Of a stretch of DNA of 64,000 nt, positions 18,541-27,597 are shown piece after piece (position 1 is the first letter of the stretch; every line of letters starts with the position of its first letter). The stretch spans positions 19,420 to 83,419 of the forward strand of contig JBFWSR010000018.1 in assembly GCA_050248275.1 (NCBI GenBank). The letters are read 5' to 3'. The translations under genes and the position numbers were made by a program. Source of the stretch: CAILZL01 sp050248275 (GTDB lineage Bacteria; Pseudomonadota; Gammaproteobacteria; Steroidobacterales; Steroidobacteraceae). The notes beneath the pieces are model-generated. The model was not told the origin of the DNA. It was given only the letters and a program-made list of their open reading frames with translations, and ran no database searches.

Positions 18541-20985
18541 ATGATCTGGAACGTGTTTAAAGCACTGTATCAACGCAAGCCGATTGTGGTTCACGCTGCT
18601 ATTGCCATCCTGCTACTGGCAAGCTGCACGGCACTCATTCCCGGCGCTGACAACCCGCTACAGCGCTGGCTGTACGACCTTTCCCAGCAACATACTGCCG
18701 TTGACCAGAACGATAGCCAAGTGGTCATTATCGCAATCGACGAAGACAGCAAGTCCAAGCTGGGTGATTGGCCTTGGTCGAACAGCCTGCATGCCGGCCT
18801 GATTGAACAACTACGCAGTGCGGGCACCAAGGCCATTGCCTTTTCGGTGCCTTTGCAAACCTCATCAAACTCCAGCAACTCTGACGATACTGCTGGAGAG
18901 TTACAGTTAGTACAGGCCATCAAGGCCCACGGACGGGTAGTATTGCCGCTTGAGGTTTCTGTTCGTTCCGGAAACAGCAGCTCTGACCGACAGTTGAATT
19001 CGTTGTTGAGACGAACACAACGCCATTTTGGCGACAGCAGTCTCGACGCAGCAATATCGGTGCGCTCCCTGGCCAACAGCTCCAGCAGACTGCTGACAGC
19101 GGCGTCTGGCATCGGCCATGTCATTGCGCCACTTGATTCAGACGGCACAACACGCCGGGAATATGCTGCAGTAAAACTCCACGATCTCGCCCTGCCGGCC
19201 CTCTCTGTGGCGTTGAGCAATCTGGCTACGGATCAACGGGACGCACTGATAGTTACCAACGATCAGCTACAGCTCAATGCACAGATGCCTCCGCTCACGG
19301 TGCGCAAGGACCTGAGTTTTGCACCACTGTTTCCGGCTACGGGTTTTACCACTGTTTCCTATTGGCAAGTCCTGACCGGAGAATTCGACCGGGAACAACT
19401 GCACGGCAAAACAGCGCTGGTGGGCTTTACTGACGGTGCAAATGCCGATCGTGTGGAGACGCCAGTTGGCACCTGGCCGCGCGTCGCCGTGATTGCAGCC
19501 GCCACCAACAGCTTGTTACAGGCTAACGTCTATCGCCATCCCTTCTGGGCTTCGCTACTCGAAATATTGATTAGCGTGGGCATAGTTGGGCTATGCACAA
19601 TATCCGTTAATGCATTAAATAATAAACATAAGATATTAATTTATATATCAATATCATTTATTTTATTGGCTTGTGACTACTGGTTACTTCGCCACTGGCG
19701 GGTATCACTGCACTTGGTACCCCAAGCCATTGCGTTGCTGGGTTATCCGCTGGCGAGCTGGGCACTGGGTGGCCAGGTACGGGAGAAGAGCACCGCCTCG
19801 CCTGCGATCAGCATGGACACGCTCAAGACCTTGGCCCTCACCCTGCACGGACAAGGACAGCTCGATCTGGCTTACGAAACCCTGCGGCGCTGCCAGCCCA
19901 ACCAGGACACCCTGGACCTGACCTACCGACTGGCTGCGGATTACGAGCGTCGCCGCGATATTCTCAAGGCAGCGCAGGTTTATCGCTATATCAGTGAATG
20001 CAACCCTAACTACAAAGATGCCGGCAATAAATTCAACCGGCTGCAGGAACTGATTGAACGTCCCAAAACCGCTCCTCCAACTGGCGAACCCAAACCGTTA
20101 CGCAACATCAGCAAACCCAAGCCCGTTGAGCCTGCTCCTGTACGAACCACCGCCAAGGAAACCCTCGGTCGTTACGAGATTGAGCGTCAAATCGGCAAGG
20201 GAGCGATGGGCGTGGTTTATTTAGGCCGCGATCCGAAAATCAATCGGGTGGTAGCCATCAAAGCCATTCCCCTGGCCGAGGAATTTGAGGATCAGGATCT
20301 GGCCGAAGCGCGCGAGCGTTTTTTCCGCGAAGCCGAAATGGCCGGTCGGCTTAATCACCCGGGTATTGTGACCATATTCGACGCCGGCGAGGATCATGGA
20401 CTGGCCTACATTGCCATGGAATACATCCAAGGCGAGCATCTCAGCTATTACTGCGAAACCAATCGTTTGCTGCCGGTGAAAAAAGCCCTTACGCTGATAA
20501 TCAGAGTGGCGGAAGCCTTGAACTATGCCCACTTGCAGAATGTAGTTCATCGCGACATCAAACCCGCTAATATAATGTTCAACATTGACACCGATGCGCT
20601 AAAAATCACCGACTTCGGGATCGCACGCCTCTCCGACGTGAGCAGAACAAAAACTGGCATTGTCCTTGGCACACCCTCTTTCATGTCACCGGAGCAACTG
20701 GAAGGCCGGCCACTGGACGGACGGTCGGATCTGTTTGCGCTCGGGGTCACCATGTATCAACTGCTAACCGGCCAACTACCCTTCCGGGCTGACTCGATGA
20801 CTCGACTGATGAATAACATAGCCACGGAACCGCATCCCCCGATCCGCTCCTTGCGCCCTGAACTCCCGGCGGGTCTGGAGAGCATCATCGACCGCTGTCT
20901 GGCCAAATCTGCCGAAGATCGTTTCCAGAGCGGTGTGGATATGGCTGAAGCCTTACGCAACTGCATGCGTACCATGACGCCGTAA
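18541..20985 (+). CDS. CHASE2-domain transmembrane Ser/Thr protein kinase
   Basis: 814-residue eukaryote-like kinase with an extracytoplasmic sensor. TM1 is about 15-35, and a CHASE2 domain spans about 50-330 (VVIIAIDEDSKSKLGDWPW, the typical 'DE-S--LG-WPW' core). Three closely spaced TMs lie at about 335-410, then a helical TPR-like region (about 415-495) and a Pro-rich linker. The kinase domain begins near 542 with IGKGAMGVVYLG, followed by VAIKAI, VHRDIKPANIMF (near 670), TDFGIARL (near 691) and a GTPSFMSPEQ activation/APE region, all intact. Codons for the TM hairpin (about 19600-19690) are locally AT-rich. PP2C phosphatase and FHA genes follow at once, suggesting one signalling operon. 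The CHASE2 ligand is unknown. Confidence 0.92.
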   Translation: MIWNVFKALYQRKPIVVHAAIAILLLASCTALIPGADNPLQRWLYDLSQQHTAVDQNDSQVVIIAIDEDSKSKLGDWPWSNSLHAGLIEQLRSAGTKAIAFSVPLQTSSNSSNSDDTAGELQLVQAIKAHGRVVLPLEVSVRSGNSSSDRQLNSLLRRTQRHFGDSSLDAAISVRSLANSSSRLLTAASGIGHVIAPLDSDGTTRREYAAVKLHDLALPALSVALSNLATDQRDALIVTNDQLQLNAQMPPLTVRKDLSFAPLFPATGFTTVSYWQVLTGEFDREQLHGKTALVGFTDGANADRVETPVGTWPRVAVIAAATNSLLQANVYRHPFWASLLEILISVGIVGLCTISVNALNNKHKILIYISISFILLACDYWLLRHWRVSLHLVPQAIALLGYPLASWALGGQVREKSTASPAISMDTLKTLALTLHGQGQLDLAYETLRRCQPNQDTLDLTYRLAADYERRRDILKAAQVYRYISECNPNYKDAGNKFNRLQELIERPKTAPPTGEPKPLRNISKPKPVEPAPVRTTAKETLGRYEIERQIGKGAMGVVYLGRDPKINRVVAIKAIPLAEEFEDQDLAEARERFFREAEMAGRLNHPGIVTIFDAGEDHGLAYIAMEYIQGEHLSYYCETNRLLPVKKALTLIIRVAEALNYAHLQNVVHRDIKPANIMFNIDTDALKITDFGIARLSDVSRTKTGIVLGTPSFMSPEQLEGRPLDGRSDLFALGVTMYQLLTGQLPFRADSMTRLMNNIATEPHPPIRSLRPELPAGLESIIDRCLAKSAEDRFQSGVDMAEALRNCMRTMTP

Positions 20986-20997
20986 GGAATCCAGGGC

Positions 20998-21819
20998 ATG
21001 CTACACGGCAAAATCCGTTCGGTTGGCTTGAGCGATGTCGGCAAGGTGCGCGAGCACAATGAAGACACCATTGGCGTCGATGTCGATATCGGTTTACTGG
21101 TGCTGGCCGATGGCATGGGCGGTTATAACGCCGGCGAAGTCGCCAGCGGCATCGCGGTCAAGACCATCATGAGTCTGGTCAAGGAAGCCTTTGAACGCCA
21201 GGATATGTCGCTGGCCGACAGTGAAACCGGTCTGTCCCGCCCCAGCATCGTGCTGCGCGATGCCATCATGCGCGCCAACAAGATCATCCACCAGACCGCC
21301 AAAACCCAGCCGCAATGTGAAGGCATGGGCACCACCGTGGTTGCATGCCTGTTCAGCGACAACAAGATCTCGGTTGCCCATGTGGGCGACTCACGGCTGT
21401 ATCGCCTGCGTGGCAATCGTTACGAACAAATGACACTGGATCATTCGCTGTTGCAGGAACTGGTCGATCGGGGCTTTTATTCCCAGGCGGAAGCACAGCG
21501 CGCCACCAACAAGAATTACGTCACCCGGGCGCTGGGTGTGGAGACCACCGTGGATGTCGAAATCCATGAGTACCCGGTCAACAAGGGGGATTTCTACCTC
21601 CTGTGTTCCGATGGGCTGTCGGACATGGTGGAAGACGAAGATGCCCATTTAACAATAAGCACCTTTGGTGCTAATCTGGAAACTACTGCCAAGCAATTGA
21701 TCCAGCTATCGAATGACAATGGCGGTCGCGACAACATTTCCATCGTGCTGGCTCATGTGATGGACTCCTTCGCCCTGCGCAAGGGTGTAGTAGACAAGTT
21801 ATTGAGCTGGTTCAACTAG
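20998..21819 (+). CDS. PP2C-family Ser/Thr protein phosphatase
   Basis: 273-residue metal-dependent phosphatase likely to reverse the upstream kinase. Motifs: GLSDVGKVREHNEDTIGVD (first metal Asp in the R-x-x-N-E-D box), LADGMGGYNAGEVAS, GTTVVACLF, VAHVGDSRLYRL, LCSDGLSDM and GGRDNISIVL. All the PP2C metal ligands expected for the Stp/PrpC group appear present. No membrane segment. The gap to the kinase gene is 12 bases and to the FHA gene 26 bases, so a three-gene operon is likely. Confidence 0.93.
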   Translation: MLHGKIRSVGLSDVGKVREHNEDTIGVDVDIGLLVLADGMGGYNAGEVASGIAVKTIMSLVKEAFERQDMSLADSETGLSRPSIVLRDAIMRANKIIHQTAKTQPQCEGMGTTVVACLFSDNKISVAHVGDSRLYRLRGNRYEQMTLDHSLLQELVDRGFYSQAEAQRATNKNYVTRALGVETTVDVEIHEYPVNKGDFYLLCSDGLSDMVEDEDAHLTISTFGANLETTAKQLIQLSNDNGGRDNISIVLAHVMDSFALRKGVVDKLLSWFN

Positions 21820-21845
21820 CGTTTTGACGGAATCGAGGCATACAC

Positions 21846-22574
21846 ATGGCGCGCTTAATTCTGAGTCTGGATGGCCAAGTACTCGCCGAATACAACATGA
21901 ACAAGGAGCGGTACACCATCGGGCGTCTGCCGGACAACGATGTACGCATCGACAACCCGGCTGTCAGCGGCCATCACTCCCTGATCATCAACATCCTCAA
22001 CGATTCGTTTCTGGAGGACTTGAACAGCACCAACGGCACCTACGCCAACGGCAAACTGATCAAGAAACATGCGTTGCAACATGGCGATGTCATCACCATC
22101 GGTCACCATCAATTGCGTTTTGTGGATGTGCAAAGCGCCGATGCCGAACAGGATGAATTCGAGAAAACCATGGTGATCACTCCCGGTTCGGCCGTTGCCG
22201 CCCAAGCGGCAAAGCGCGCCACCGACGCAGCAGCCGCCGCATCCTCCGCACCGATCAGCGCCTCGACTCCCGTCAGCGCAGCGCACACTGGCGCAGTAGC
22301 CCTGCAAAAAGCCAAACTGCAGGTGCTCAGCGGCGCATTCGCAGGCCGGGAGCTGGAATTGAACAAGGCACTGACCACCTTGGGTCGTCCCGGCGTGCAG
22401 GTGGCAGCCATCAGCCGCCGTGCTGAAGGATTCTTCATCATTCACGTCGACAGCGGCGCTGCCGGCGACTATCCGCTGGTCAACGGCACCGCCATTGGCC
22501 AGCAAGCGCGCAAGCTGAGCAACAATGACGTCATTCAACTGGCTGGCGTAAAGATGGGGTTCTTCGAAAACTGA
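21846..22574 (+). CDS. FHA-domain protein, probable phosphothreonine reader of the kinase/phosphatase module
   Basis: 242 residues. The N-terminal FHA domain (about 1-95) carries the phospho-Thr-binding signatures YTIGRLPDNDVRI, SGHHSLI and LNSTNGTYANGK. An acidic stretch, DEFEKTMVI, at about 98-110 holds a Thr that could be a kinase target, by analogy with GarA-type proteins. An Ala/Ser-rich linker follows, then a second FHA-like fold (about 160-242; LTTLGRPGVQVAAISRR, LVNGTAIG) that lacks the clear Arg/Ser/Asn set and is probably degenerate. Immediately downstream of PP2C and followed by the convergent alr gene. Confidence 0.88.
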   Translation: MARLILSLDGQVLAEYNMNKERYTIGRLPDNDVRIDNPAVSGHHSLIINILNDSFLEDLNSTNGTYANGKLIKKHALQHGDVITIGHHQLRFVDVQSADAEQDEFEKTMVITPGSAVAAQAAKRATDAAAAASSAPISASTPVSAAHTGAVALQKAKLQVLSGAFAGRELELNKALTTLGRPGVQVAAISRRAEGFFIIHVDSGAAGDYPLVNGTAIGQQARKLSNNDVIQLAGVKMGFFEN

Positions 22575-22630
22575 AGAAAAATATTGATACAGCGACGCTA
22601 CGGCGACTTCCCGCGAGTCGCCGCGCGCAT

Positions 22631-23740
22631 CTAGCCATATCGCATGGCGACACGCTGACTGATGGCGCAAACCAACTCGTAGGGAATGGTATCGGCGAAG
22701 CGGGCCACCTGTTCCGCCGGCAGACCCCTGCCCCACAGCACAACCGGCGCACCGCTTTCCAAAACTGATTCAGAACCCAGGTCAATGGCGATCATGTCCA
22801 TGGACACCCGGCCGATCAACGGCCGGACCTGCCCGCCCACCCATACGGGAGTCCCGGTGCGTGCATGACGGGGATAACCGTCGCCATAGCCAGCCGCAGC
22901 AATCCCCACCAGGGTATCGCGCGCAGCGCGCCAGATGCCGCCATAACCCACTTCTTCACCAGCATGTACGCTGCGCACCGCAATCAGAGGCGTCACCAAG
23001 GTCATTGCCGGACGCAGATCCAGAGCGGCAGCCGGTGTCTCCGCAAATGGGGACATGCCATATAGCATCAAACCGGGCCGCACCCATTCGACTCTTGCCT
23101 CCGGCCACGCCACCAGGCCGGCAGAATTGCCGATGCTGCGCTCGACATTCAGATCACACACCAGCGCATCGAAACGAGCCAGCTGCCGGGGCGTGCGTTC
23201 ATGATCGCGGCAATCCGCATCGGCCAGATGCGTCATTACTCGTAACTGTTGCGCTTGTGCACAGGCGCGCAAGCGCGACCAAGCCACCGCAAATTCATCC
23301 GCCCGGAAACCGAGACGATTCATGCCGGTATCGATCTTGCACCACACACTCAACCGGCGCGTGCCCACCCAGTTTTCCAATGCCAGCAACTGCGCGAATG
23401 AATGCACGACAATCTCAAGATTGAGTTGGGCCGCGACATCCAGATCGGCGTGCGAAAACACTCCTTCGAGCAGCACGATGGGCTGCCCGATGCCGGCCTC
23501 GCGCAACGCCACCGCTTCTTTCAGGCGCGCCACGCCAAAAGCATCCGCTGCCAATAACGCCTGCGCCACTGGCACCAGACCATGGCCATAGGCATTGGCC
23601 TTGACCACCGCCAGCACTCTGGATTTGGGGGCCGTGGCGCGCACTACGCTGAGGTTATGCCGCAAGGCCGCGCAGTCGATCACCGCACAGGGGCCGCCAT
23701 GCAGTTCGGCAGCTGCCAGCAATTGCGCTTCAGGCAACAT
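22631..23740 (-). CDS. alr: alanine racemase
   Basis: PLP enzyme interconverting L- and D-alanine for peptidoglycan. 369 residues. The PLP-lysine motif AVVKANAYGHG is near residue 45, the second catalytic base Tyr lies in EVGYGGIWRA, and VRPGLMLYG and the late RVSMDMIAIDL motif are present. Start ATG 23740 is five bases after the dnaB stop, so alr is probably cotranscribed with dnaB, the usual gammaproteobacterial order. Confidence 0.96.
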   Translation of the reverse strand: MLPEAQLLAAAELHGGPCAVIDCAALRHNLSVVRATAPKSRVLAVVKANAYGHGLVPVAQALLAADAFGVARLKEAVALREAGIGQPIVLLEGVFSHADLDVAAQLNLEIVVHSFAQLLALENWVGTRRLSVWCKIDTGMNRLGFRADEFAVAWSRLRACAQAQQLRVMTHLADADCRDHERTPRQLARFDALVCDLNVERSIGNSAGLVAWPEARVEWVRPGLMLYGMSPFAETPAAALDLRPAMTLVTPLIAVRSVHAGEEVGYGGIWRAARDTLVGIAAAGYGDGYPRHARTGTPVWVGGQVRPLIGRVSMDMIAIDLGSESVLESGAPVVLWGRGLPAEQVARFADTIPYELVCAISQRVAMRYG

Positions 23741-23745
23741 ACGAG

Positions 23746-25188
23746 CTAGCGGAATACGCCATCGCCGTAAGACTCCGACACCAGATTCTCGAACTTGGTG
23801 AACTCGCCAAGGAAGGTCAGACTGACCTCGCCGGTGGGACCGTTACGCTGCTTGGTAATGATGATGTCGGCAATGCCCTTGCGCGTGGTGTTCTTGTCGT
23901 ACACCTCTTCACGATAAATCATCATGATGATGTCCGCGTCCTGCTCGATTGCTCCCGATTCGCGCAAATCGGACATCACCGGTTTCTTGTCGGCACGCTG
24001 TTCCAGGCTGCGGTTCAACTGCGACAGCGCAATCACCGGCACGCTGAGCTCCTTGGCCAAGGCTTTCAGCGAGCGGGAAATCTCCGAAATTTCGGTGGCG
24101 CGATTCTCTTTATTGCCCGGCACCTGCATCAGCTGCAGGTAATCGACAATGATCAGACCCAGACCATGTTCACGCTTCAAACGACGTGCACGCGCACGTA
24201 CTTCGGTTGGCGTCAAGGCGCCGGTATCGTCAATGTAAATAGGCGCGGTCTTCATCATGTTGATCGCACCATTGATGCGCGACCATTCTTCATCGCCAAA
24301 ATTGCCGGTGCGCAGATGACTTTGATTGATGCGGCCAAGGGAAGAAATCATGCGCAGGCCCAACTGGTCGCGCGACATTTCCATACTGAATATAGCCACC
24401 GGCACCTGCTTGCGACCCAGCGCGGCATTTTCACCGATGTTCAGTGCAAAGCTGGTCTTACCCATGGAGGGGCGTCCGGCGATGATGATCAGGTCGCCAG
24501 GCTGCAAACCGGCAGTCATGCGATCCAGCTCGGTAAAACCAGTGCCCACGCCGGTCAGTTGTCCCTGGTTCTGATGCAGCATGTCGAGCTTGTCGATCAT
24601 GTCGCCCAGCAGGTCGCGGATCGGCATGAACCCCGAACCGGCCTTGCGTCCCGACTCGGCGATTTCAAATACACGCCGCTCGGCATCGTCGATCAATTCG
24701 CTGACCGAACGCCCTTCAGTGTTGAAAGCATTCGAGGTGATTTCGCCGCCCACGCTGATTAAACGTCGCAGTTGCGCACGTTCACGCACAATATCGGCGT
24801 AGGAACGGATGTTGGCCGCGCTGGGGGTTTCGCGCGTCAGCGTCGCCAGATAAGCCAGACCGCCGCCTTCTTCCAGCTGGCCGTTACGCTCCAGTTGCTC
24901 GGCAAGGGTAACGGCATCCAGCGGCTCGCTGCGTGCGGCCAGGTCGGCAATGGCGGCGAAAATGAGCTGGTGGTCGCGCCGAAAAAAATCATCGGCAGTC
25001 AGGCGGTCGGCGACCGCATCCCAGGTGCTGTTATCCAGCATCAGGCCGCCCAGCACGGCCTGTTCGGCATCGACTGAATGCGGCGGCAGGCGCACTACGT
25101 CTTCAACGCTGAAATTCGCGGAATAGTCAGCGTCGAAACCAGCCCCCTTATTGGAGCGGTCCCGAAATTTACGCGGTGCGCCAGCCAT
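23746..25188 (-). CDS. dnaB: replicative DNA helicase DnaB
   Basis: Hexameric 5'-3' helicase of the replication fork. 480 residues: N-terminal DnaB domain (SVDAEQAVLGGLMLDNSTWD), linker, then the RecA-like motor with Walker A IIAGRPSMGKTSFALNI, Walker B VDYLQLM, and DnaB motif IALSQLNRSLEQRADKKPVM, which includes the arginine-finger region. No intein is visible. A basic N-terminal extension of about 20 residues (MAGAPRKFRDRSNKGAG) precedes the conserved part. It lies downstream of rplI on the same strand. Confidence 0.97.
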   Translation of the reverse strand: MAGAPRKFRDRSNKGAGFDADYSANFSVEDVVRLPPHSVDAEQAVLGGLMLDNSTWDAVADRLTADDFFRRDHQLIFAAIADLAARSEPLDAVTLAEQLERNGQLEEGGGLAYLATLTRETPSAANIRSYADIVRERAQLRRLISVGGEITSNAFNTEGRSVSELIDDAERRVFEIAESGRKAGSGFMPIRDLLGDMIDKLDMLHQNQGQLTGVGTGFTELDRMTAGLQPGDLIIIAGRPSMGKTSFALNIGENAALGRKQVPVAIFSMEMSRDQLGLRMISSLGRINQSHLRTGNFGDEEWSRINGAINMMKTAPIYIDDTGALTPTEVRARARRLKREHGLGLIIVDYLQLMQVPGNKENRATEISEISRSLKALAKELSVPVIALSQLNRSLEQRADKKPVMSDLRESGAIEQDADIIMMIYREEVYDKNTTRKGIADIIITKQRNGPTGEVSLTFLGEFTKFENLVSESYGDGVFR

Positions 25189-25248
25189 GTGAACGGCGGC
25201 AATACTGGCAGCTCAAATCCGTATCGAGCTCCCAGAAAGCCTTGCAAA

Positions 25249-25698
25249 TTATTCTTCGCCAGTGACCATGACCGGCACTTCCACCACCACGTCGGCGTGG
25301 AACTGCAACTGCGCGGTATGTTCGCCAACATGACGGATCGGGCCACCGCTGAGGCGCACTTCGGCACGCGTTACCACATGGCCCGCCTTGGCCAGGGCTT
25401 CAATGATGTCGGTATTGCCGACAGAGCCGAACAGCTTGCCTTCATTGCCGGCCTTGGCGGTCAGGTTCAGTTTGAAACCTTCCAGCTTCACGGCGCGCAC
25501 CTGCGCGGCAGCCAGTTCTTGCTGTGCCTGCTTTTCCAGATCGGCACGACGAGCTTCAAACTTGGCCACATTTTCAGCAGTCGCAACCGTTGCCTTGCCC
25601 TTGGGCAGGAGGAAGTTACGGCCATAACCGGACTTCACATTGACCCGGTCACCGATGTTGCCGAGGTTAGTGACCTTCTGCAGCAGAATGACATCCAT
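25249..25698 (-). CDS. rplI: 50S ribosomal protein L9
   Basis: Binds 23S rRNA near the L1 stalk base. 149 residues with the L9 N-terminal motif MDVILLQKVTNLGNIGDRVN, then VKSGYGRNFLLPKGKA, the long connecting helix (about 40-75), and the C-terminal domain. Part of the rpsF-rpsR-membrane protein-rplI group read leftwards. Confidence 0.98.
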   Translation of the reverse strand: MDVILLQKVTNLGNIGDRVNVKSGYGRNFLLPKGKATVATAENVAKFEARRADLEKQAQQELAAAQVRAVKLEGFKLNLTAKAGNEGKLFGSVGNTDIIEALAKAGHVVTRAEVRLSGGPIRHVGEHTAQLQFHADVVVEVPVMVTGEE

Positions 25699-25738
25699 CT
25701 TGACACCTATTGATTGAATTCAAGCCAAACAAAAACAT

Positions 25739-26638
25739 TCATGAAGGACGCGCTGCACCCACGCGCATGCGTCGCCAGAAATCCGCCAAACCCCAACCCG
25801 CCAACAACGCCACTGTGATGAACGAAAACAGCGGCACAATCAGCATGACATAGATCGCCACCAGCCAGCCGCGCTGCAACCCGCCTTCCGCCTTGCGGCG
25901 ATGCGCAGCAGCCAGACCTTGCAGCGCCAGCCCCATCATGGCCACCCAGGCCATCGAATCCAGCCAGGCAAAATCGGCAATTAATGCAGCCACTGCCACC
26001 ATGACCAGCAATGTGCCCAGCACCACGCCCGAACGCAGCTCGCGAAATTCGCGGCCAAATTCTCCCGGCGCATGCAGCAGCGACTGCCACCAGCGCGCCA
26101 GCAGCAGCGCGCTGATATTCACCAGCGTCAAAACTGCCACAAACGCCCCCCACATGGTCTGCGCCAGACGAGCGACCAGGGTGGCATCCATGGTAAATCC
26201 TGCTTGCAGCAATGCATTGAGGGCTTGCCCGAGCAGTTGCTCCCAGATCGCTGTCGGCTCCAGCAGGAGCGCAAACACCAAAGCGATGGTCAGCAACGCC
26301 AATGCCAGCATCAACTGAAACACCAGGTTCAGGGAACCGAAGCGCCGCAGCAACTCACCCGACAGCACCGGCAATCCGAACAGGGCCGCGGCATAGGCCA
26401 ATCCAAACCAGAGCGGCTGTTGCAACCAGAGCAATGTACCGATGATCGCTGCGCACCCCGCCAACATTACATTGATGCCAGCCCGCGGACCGCGTTCCAG
26501 TATCACCAGCACCGGCACGGCACTGGCCAGCACCACAAACAGCACCGCGCCCTGCAGCGACAGAACACCCAGACCGGCTGCGATCATCGCGGCCCGCCAG
26601 GGGTGCTCAGTTAACCACACGGCCAAATGGCGATGCAT
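25739..26638 (-). CDS. DUF2232-type polytopic membrane protein between rpsR and rplI
   Basis: 299 residues with about eight hydrophobic segments. It resembles the YybS/DUF2232 predicted membrane proteins that sit in ribosomal-protein/dnaB operons of many beta- and gammaproteobacteria. No catalytic motif is seen. The N-terminus (MHRHLAVWLTEHPWRAAMIA) suggests a short cytoplasmic head. It lies between rpsR (85-base gap) and rplI (40-base gap) on the same strand and is probably cotranscribed. The family assignment rests on topology and position and is moderate. Confidence 0.7.
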   Translation of the reverse strand: MHRHLAVWLTEHPWRAAMIAAGLGVLSLQGAVLFVVLASAVPVLVILERGPRAGINVMLAGCAAIIGTLLWLQQPLWFGLAYAAALFGLPVLSGELLRRFGSLNLVFQLMLALALLTIALVFALLLEPTAIWEQLLGQALNALLQAGFTMDATLVARLAQTMWGAFVAVLTLVNISALLLARWWQSLLHAPGEFGREFRELRSGVVLGTLLVMVAVAALIADFAWLDSMAWVAMMGLALQGLAAAHRRKAEGGLQRGWLVAIYVMLIVPLFSFITVALLAGWGLADFWRRMRVGAARPS

Positions 26639-26723
26639 GACGTGGACCTCCTGCTGTCACTGCACTCAACCGGCGAACGAAATACTACTCGCCAGTCAAG
26701 CAATCACAGCGGCGCCTATCCGG

Positions 26724-26948
26724 TTAGTGCTGGTCGGTATACGGCAACAGCGCCAGAAAACGCGCGCGTTTGACCGCAGCAGCCAACTGACGCTGATAGT
26801 TGATCTTGGTGCCGGTAATACGGCTGGGCACGATCTTGCCGGTTTCGGTGATGTAGGCCTTCAGCGTGGCAAGATCTTTATAGTCGATGCTCTCAACGCC
26901 TTCGGCGGTGAAACGACAGAATTTACGGCGACGGAAAAAACGTGACAT
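26724..26948 (-). CDS. rpsR: 30S ribosomal protein S18
   Basis: 74 residues with the typical basic N-terminus RFFRRRKFCRFTAEGVESID and the conserved LKAYITETGKIVPSRITGT segment. Forms a heterodimer with S6 on the 30S platform. A ribosome-binding sequence (AGGAGAAG) precedes the ATG. It follows rpsF by about 30 bases. Confidence 0.98.
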   Translation of the reverse strand: MSRFFRRRKFCRFTAEGVESIDYKDLATLKAYITETGKIVPSRITGTKINYQRQLAAAVKRARFLALLPYTDQH

Positions 26949-26977
26949 GTGCTTCTCCTGGAATCAGTAGCGAATGA

Positions 26978-27355
26978 TCAAGCCGACAGGCCGGGGCCGT
27001 CTTCATCTTCATCGAAGCCGATTTCACGGGCATTTTCTTCGCCCTTGGCCATCGGAGAAGGTTCGGTCACCGGTGCGTCCATTTTGATCACCAGATGACG
27101 GATCACGGCATCGCTGAAACGGAAAGAACCGGTCAGCTCGGCCAGCGTCTTCTGGTCGCATTCGATGTTCAGCAGGATGTAATGTGCCTTGTGGATCTTG
27201 TTGATCGGAAAAGCCAGTTGCCGACGGCCCCAGTCTTCCACACGGTGAATGGCGCCACCGCCATTGGTGATCATGCCCTTGTAGCGTTCCAGCATGGCTG
27301 GAACCTGCTCGCTCTGGTCAGGATGTACCAGAAATACGATCTCGTAATGTCTCAT
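26978..27355 (-). CDS. rpsF: 30S ribosomal protein S6
   Basis: 125 residues from MRHYEIVFLVHPDQSEQVPA. Conserved GGAIHRVEDWGRRQLAFPI and an acidic C-terminal tail (FDEDEDGPG). The frame is open further upstream, but S6 proteins begin at this MRHYE, and a GGGAGA ribosome site lies 5-10 bases before it, so 27355 is the start. The acidic tail is the kind modified by RimK in enterobacteria. Confidence 0.97.
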   Translation of the reverse strand: MRHYEIVFLVHPDQSEQVPAMLERYKGMITNGGGAIHRVEDWGRRQLAFPINKIHKAHYILLNIECDQKTLAELTGSFRFSDAVIRHLVIKMDAPVTEPSPMAKGEENAREIGFDEDEDGPGLSA

Positions 27356-27377
27356 CGAAGGTCTCCCTTTGGATAAA

Positions 27378-27400
27378 GCCACCCATGAATCCGGTGTGGC
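27378..27400 (-). promoter_or_regulatory. candidate S6:S18 leader motif in the rpsF 5' region
   Basis: In the untranslated leader just upstream of rpsF, the minus strand can form a GCCAC/GTGGC stem enclosing ACCGGATTCATGG. The known S6:S18 autoregulatory leader is a stem with a CCG-containing bulge that mimics the 16S rRNA site of the S6-S18 dimer. This is a resemblance only; a covariance-model hit is needed to settle it. Confidence 0.35.
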
Positions 27401-27597
27401 AAGGAGTAACTCGCCGGAGCCCACCCCCGGCGAAGGGCGCGGATGTTACTGGAGCAGACCTGTCGGGGCAAGTTTTGACTGCGTCAGACAAACCGGAACG
27501 ACCCAGGTTAAACCGCATCACTACGCCGGTTTGAACCATCTTCCGGTTATTCCTGTCGCACCTTGCATCAGCTTTGTTGGATATCAGGCACAAGAAC

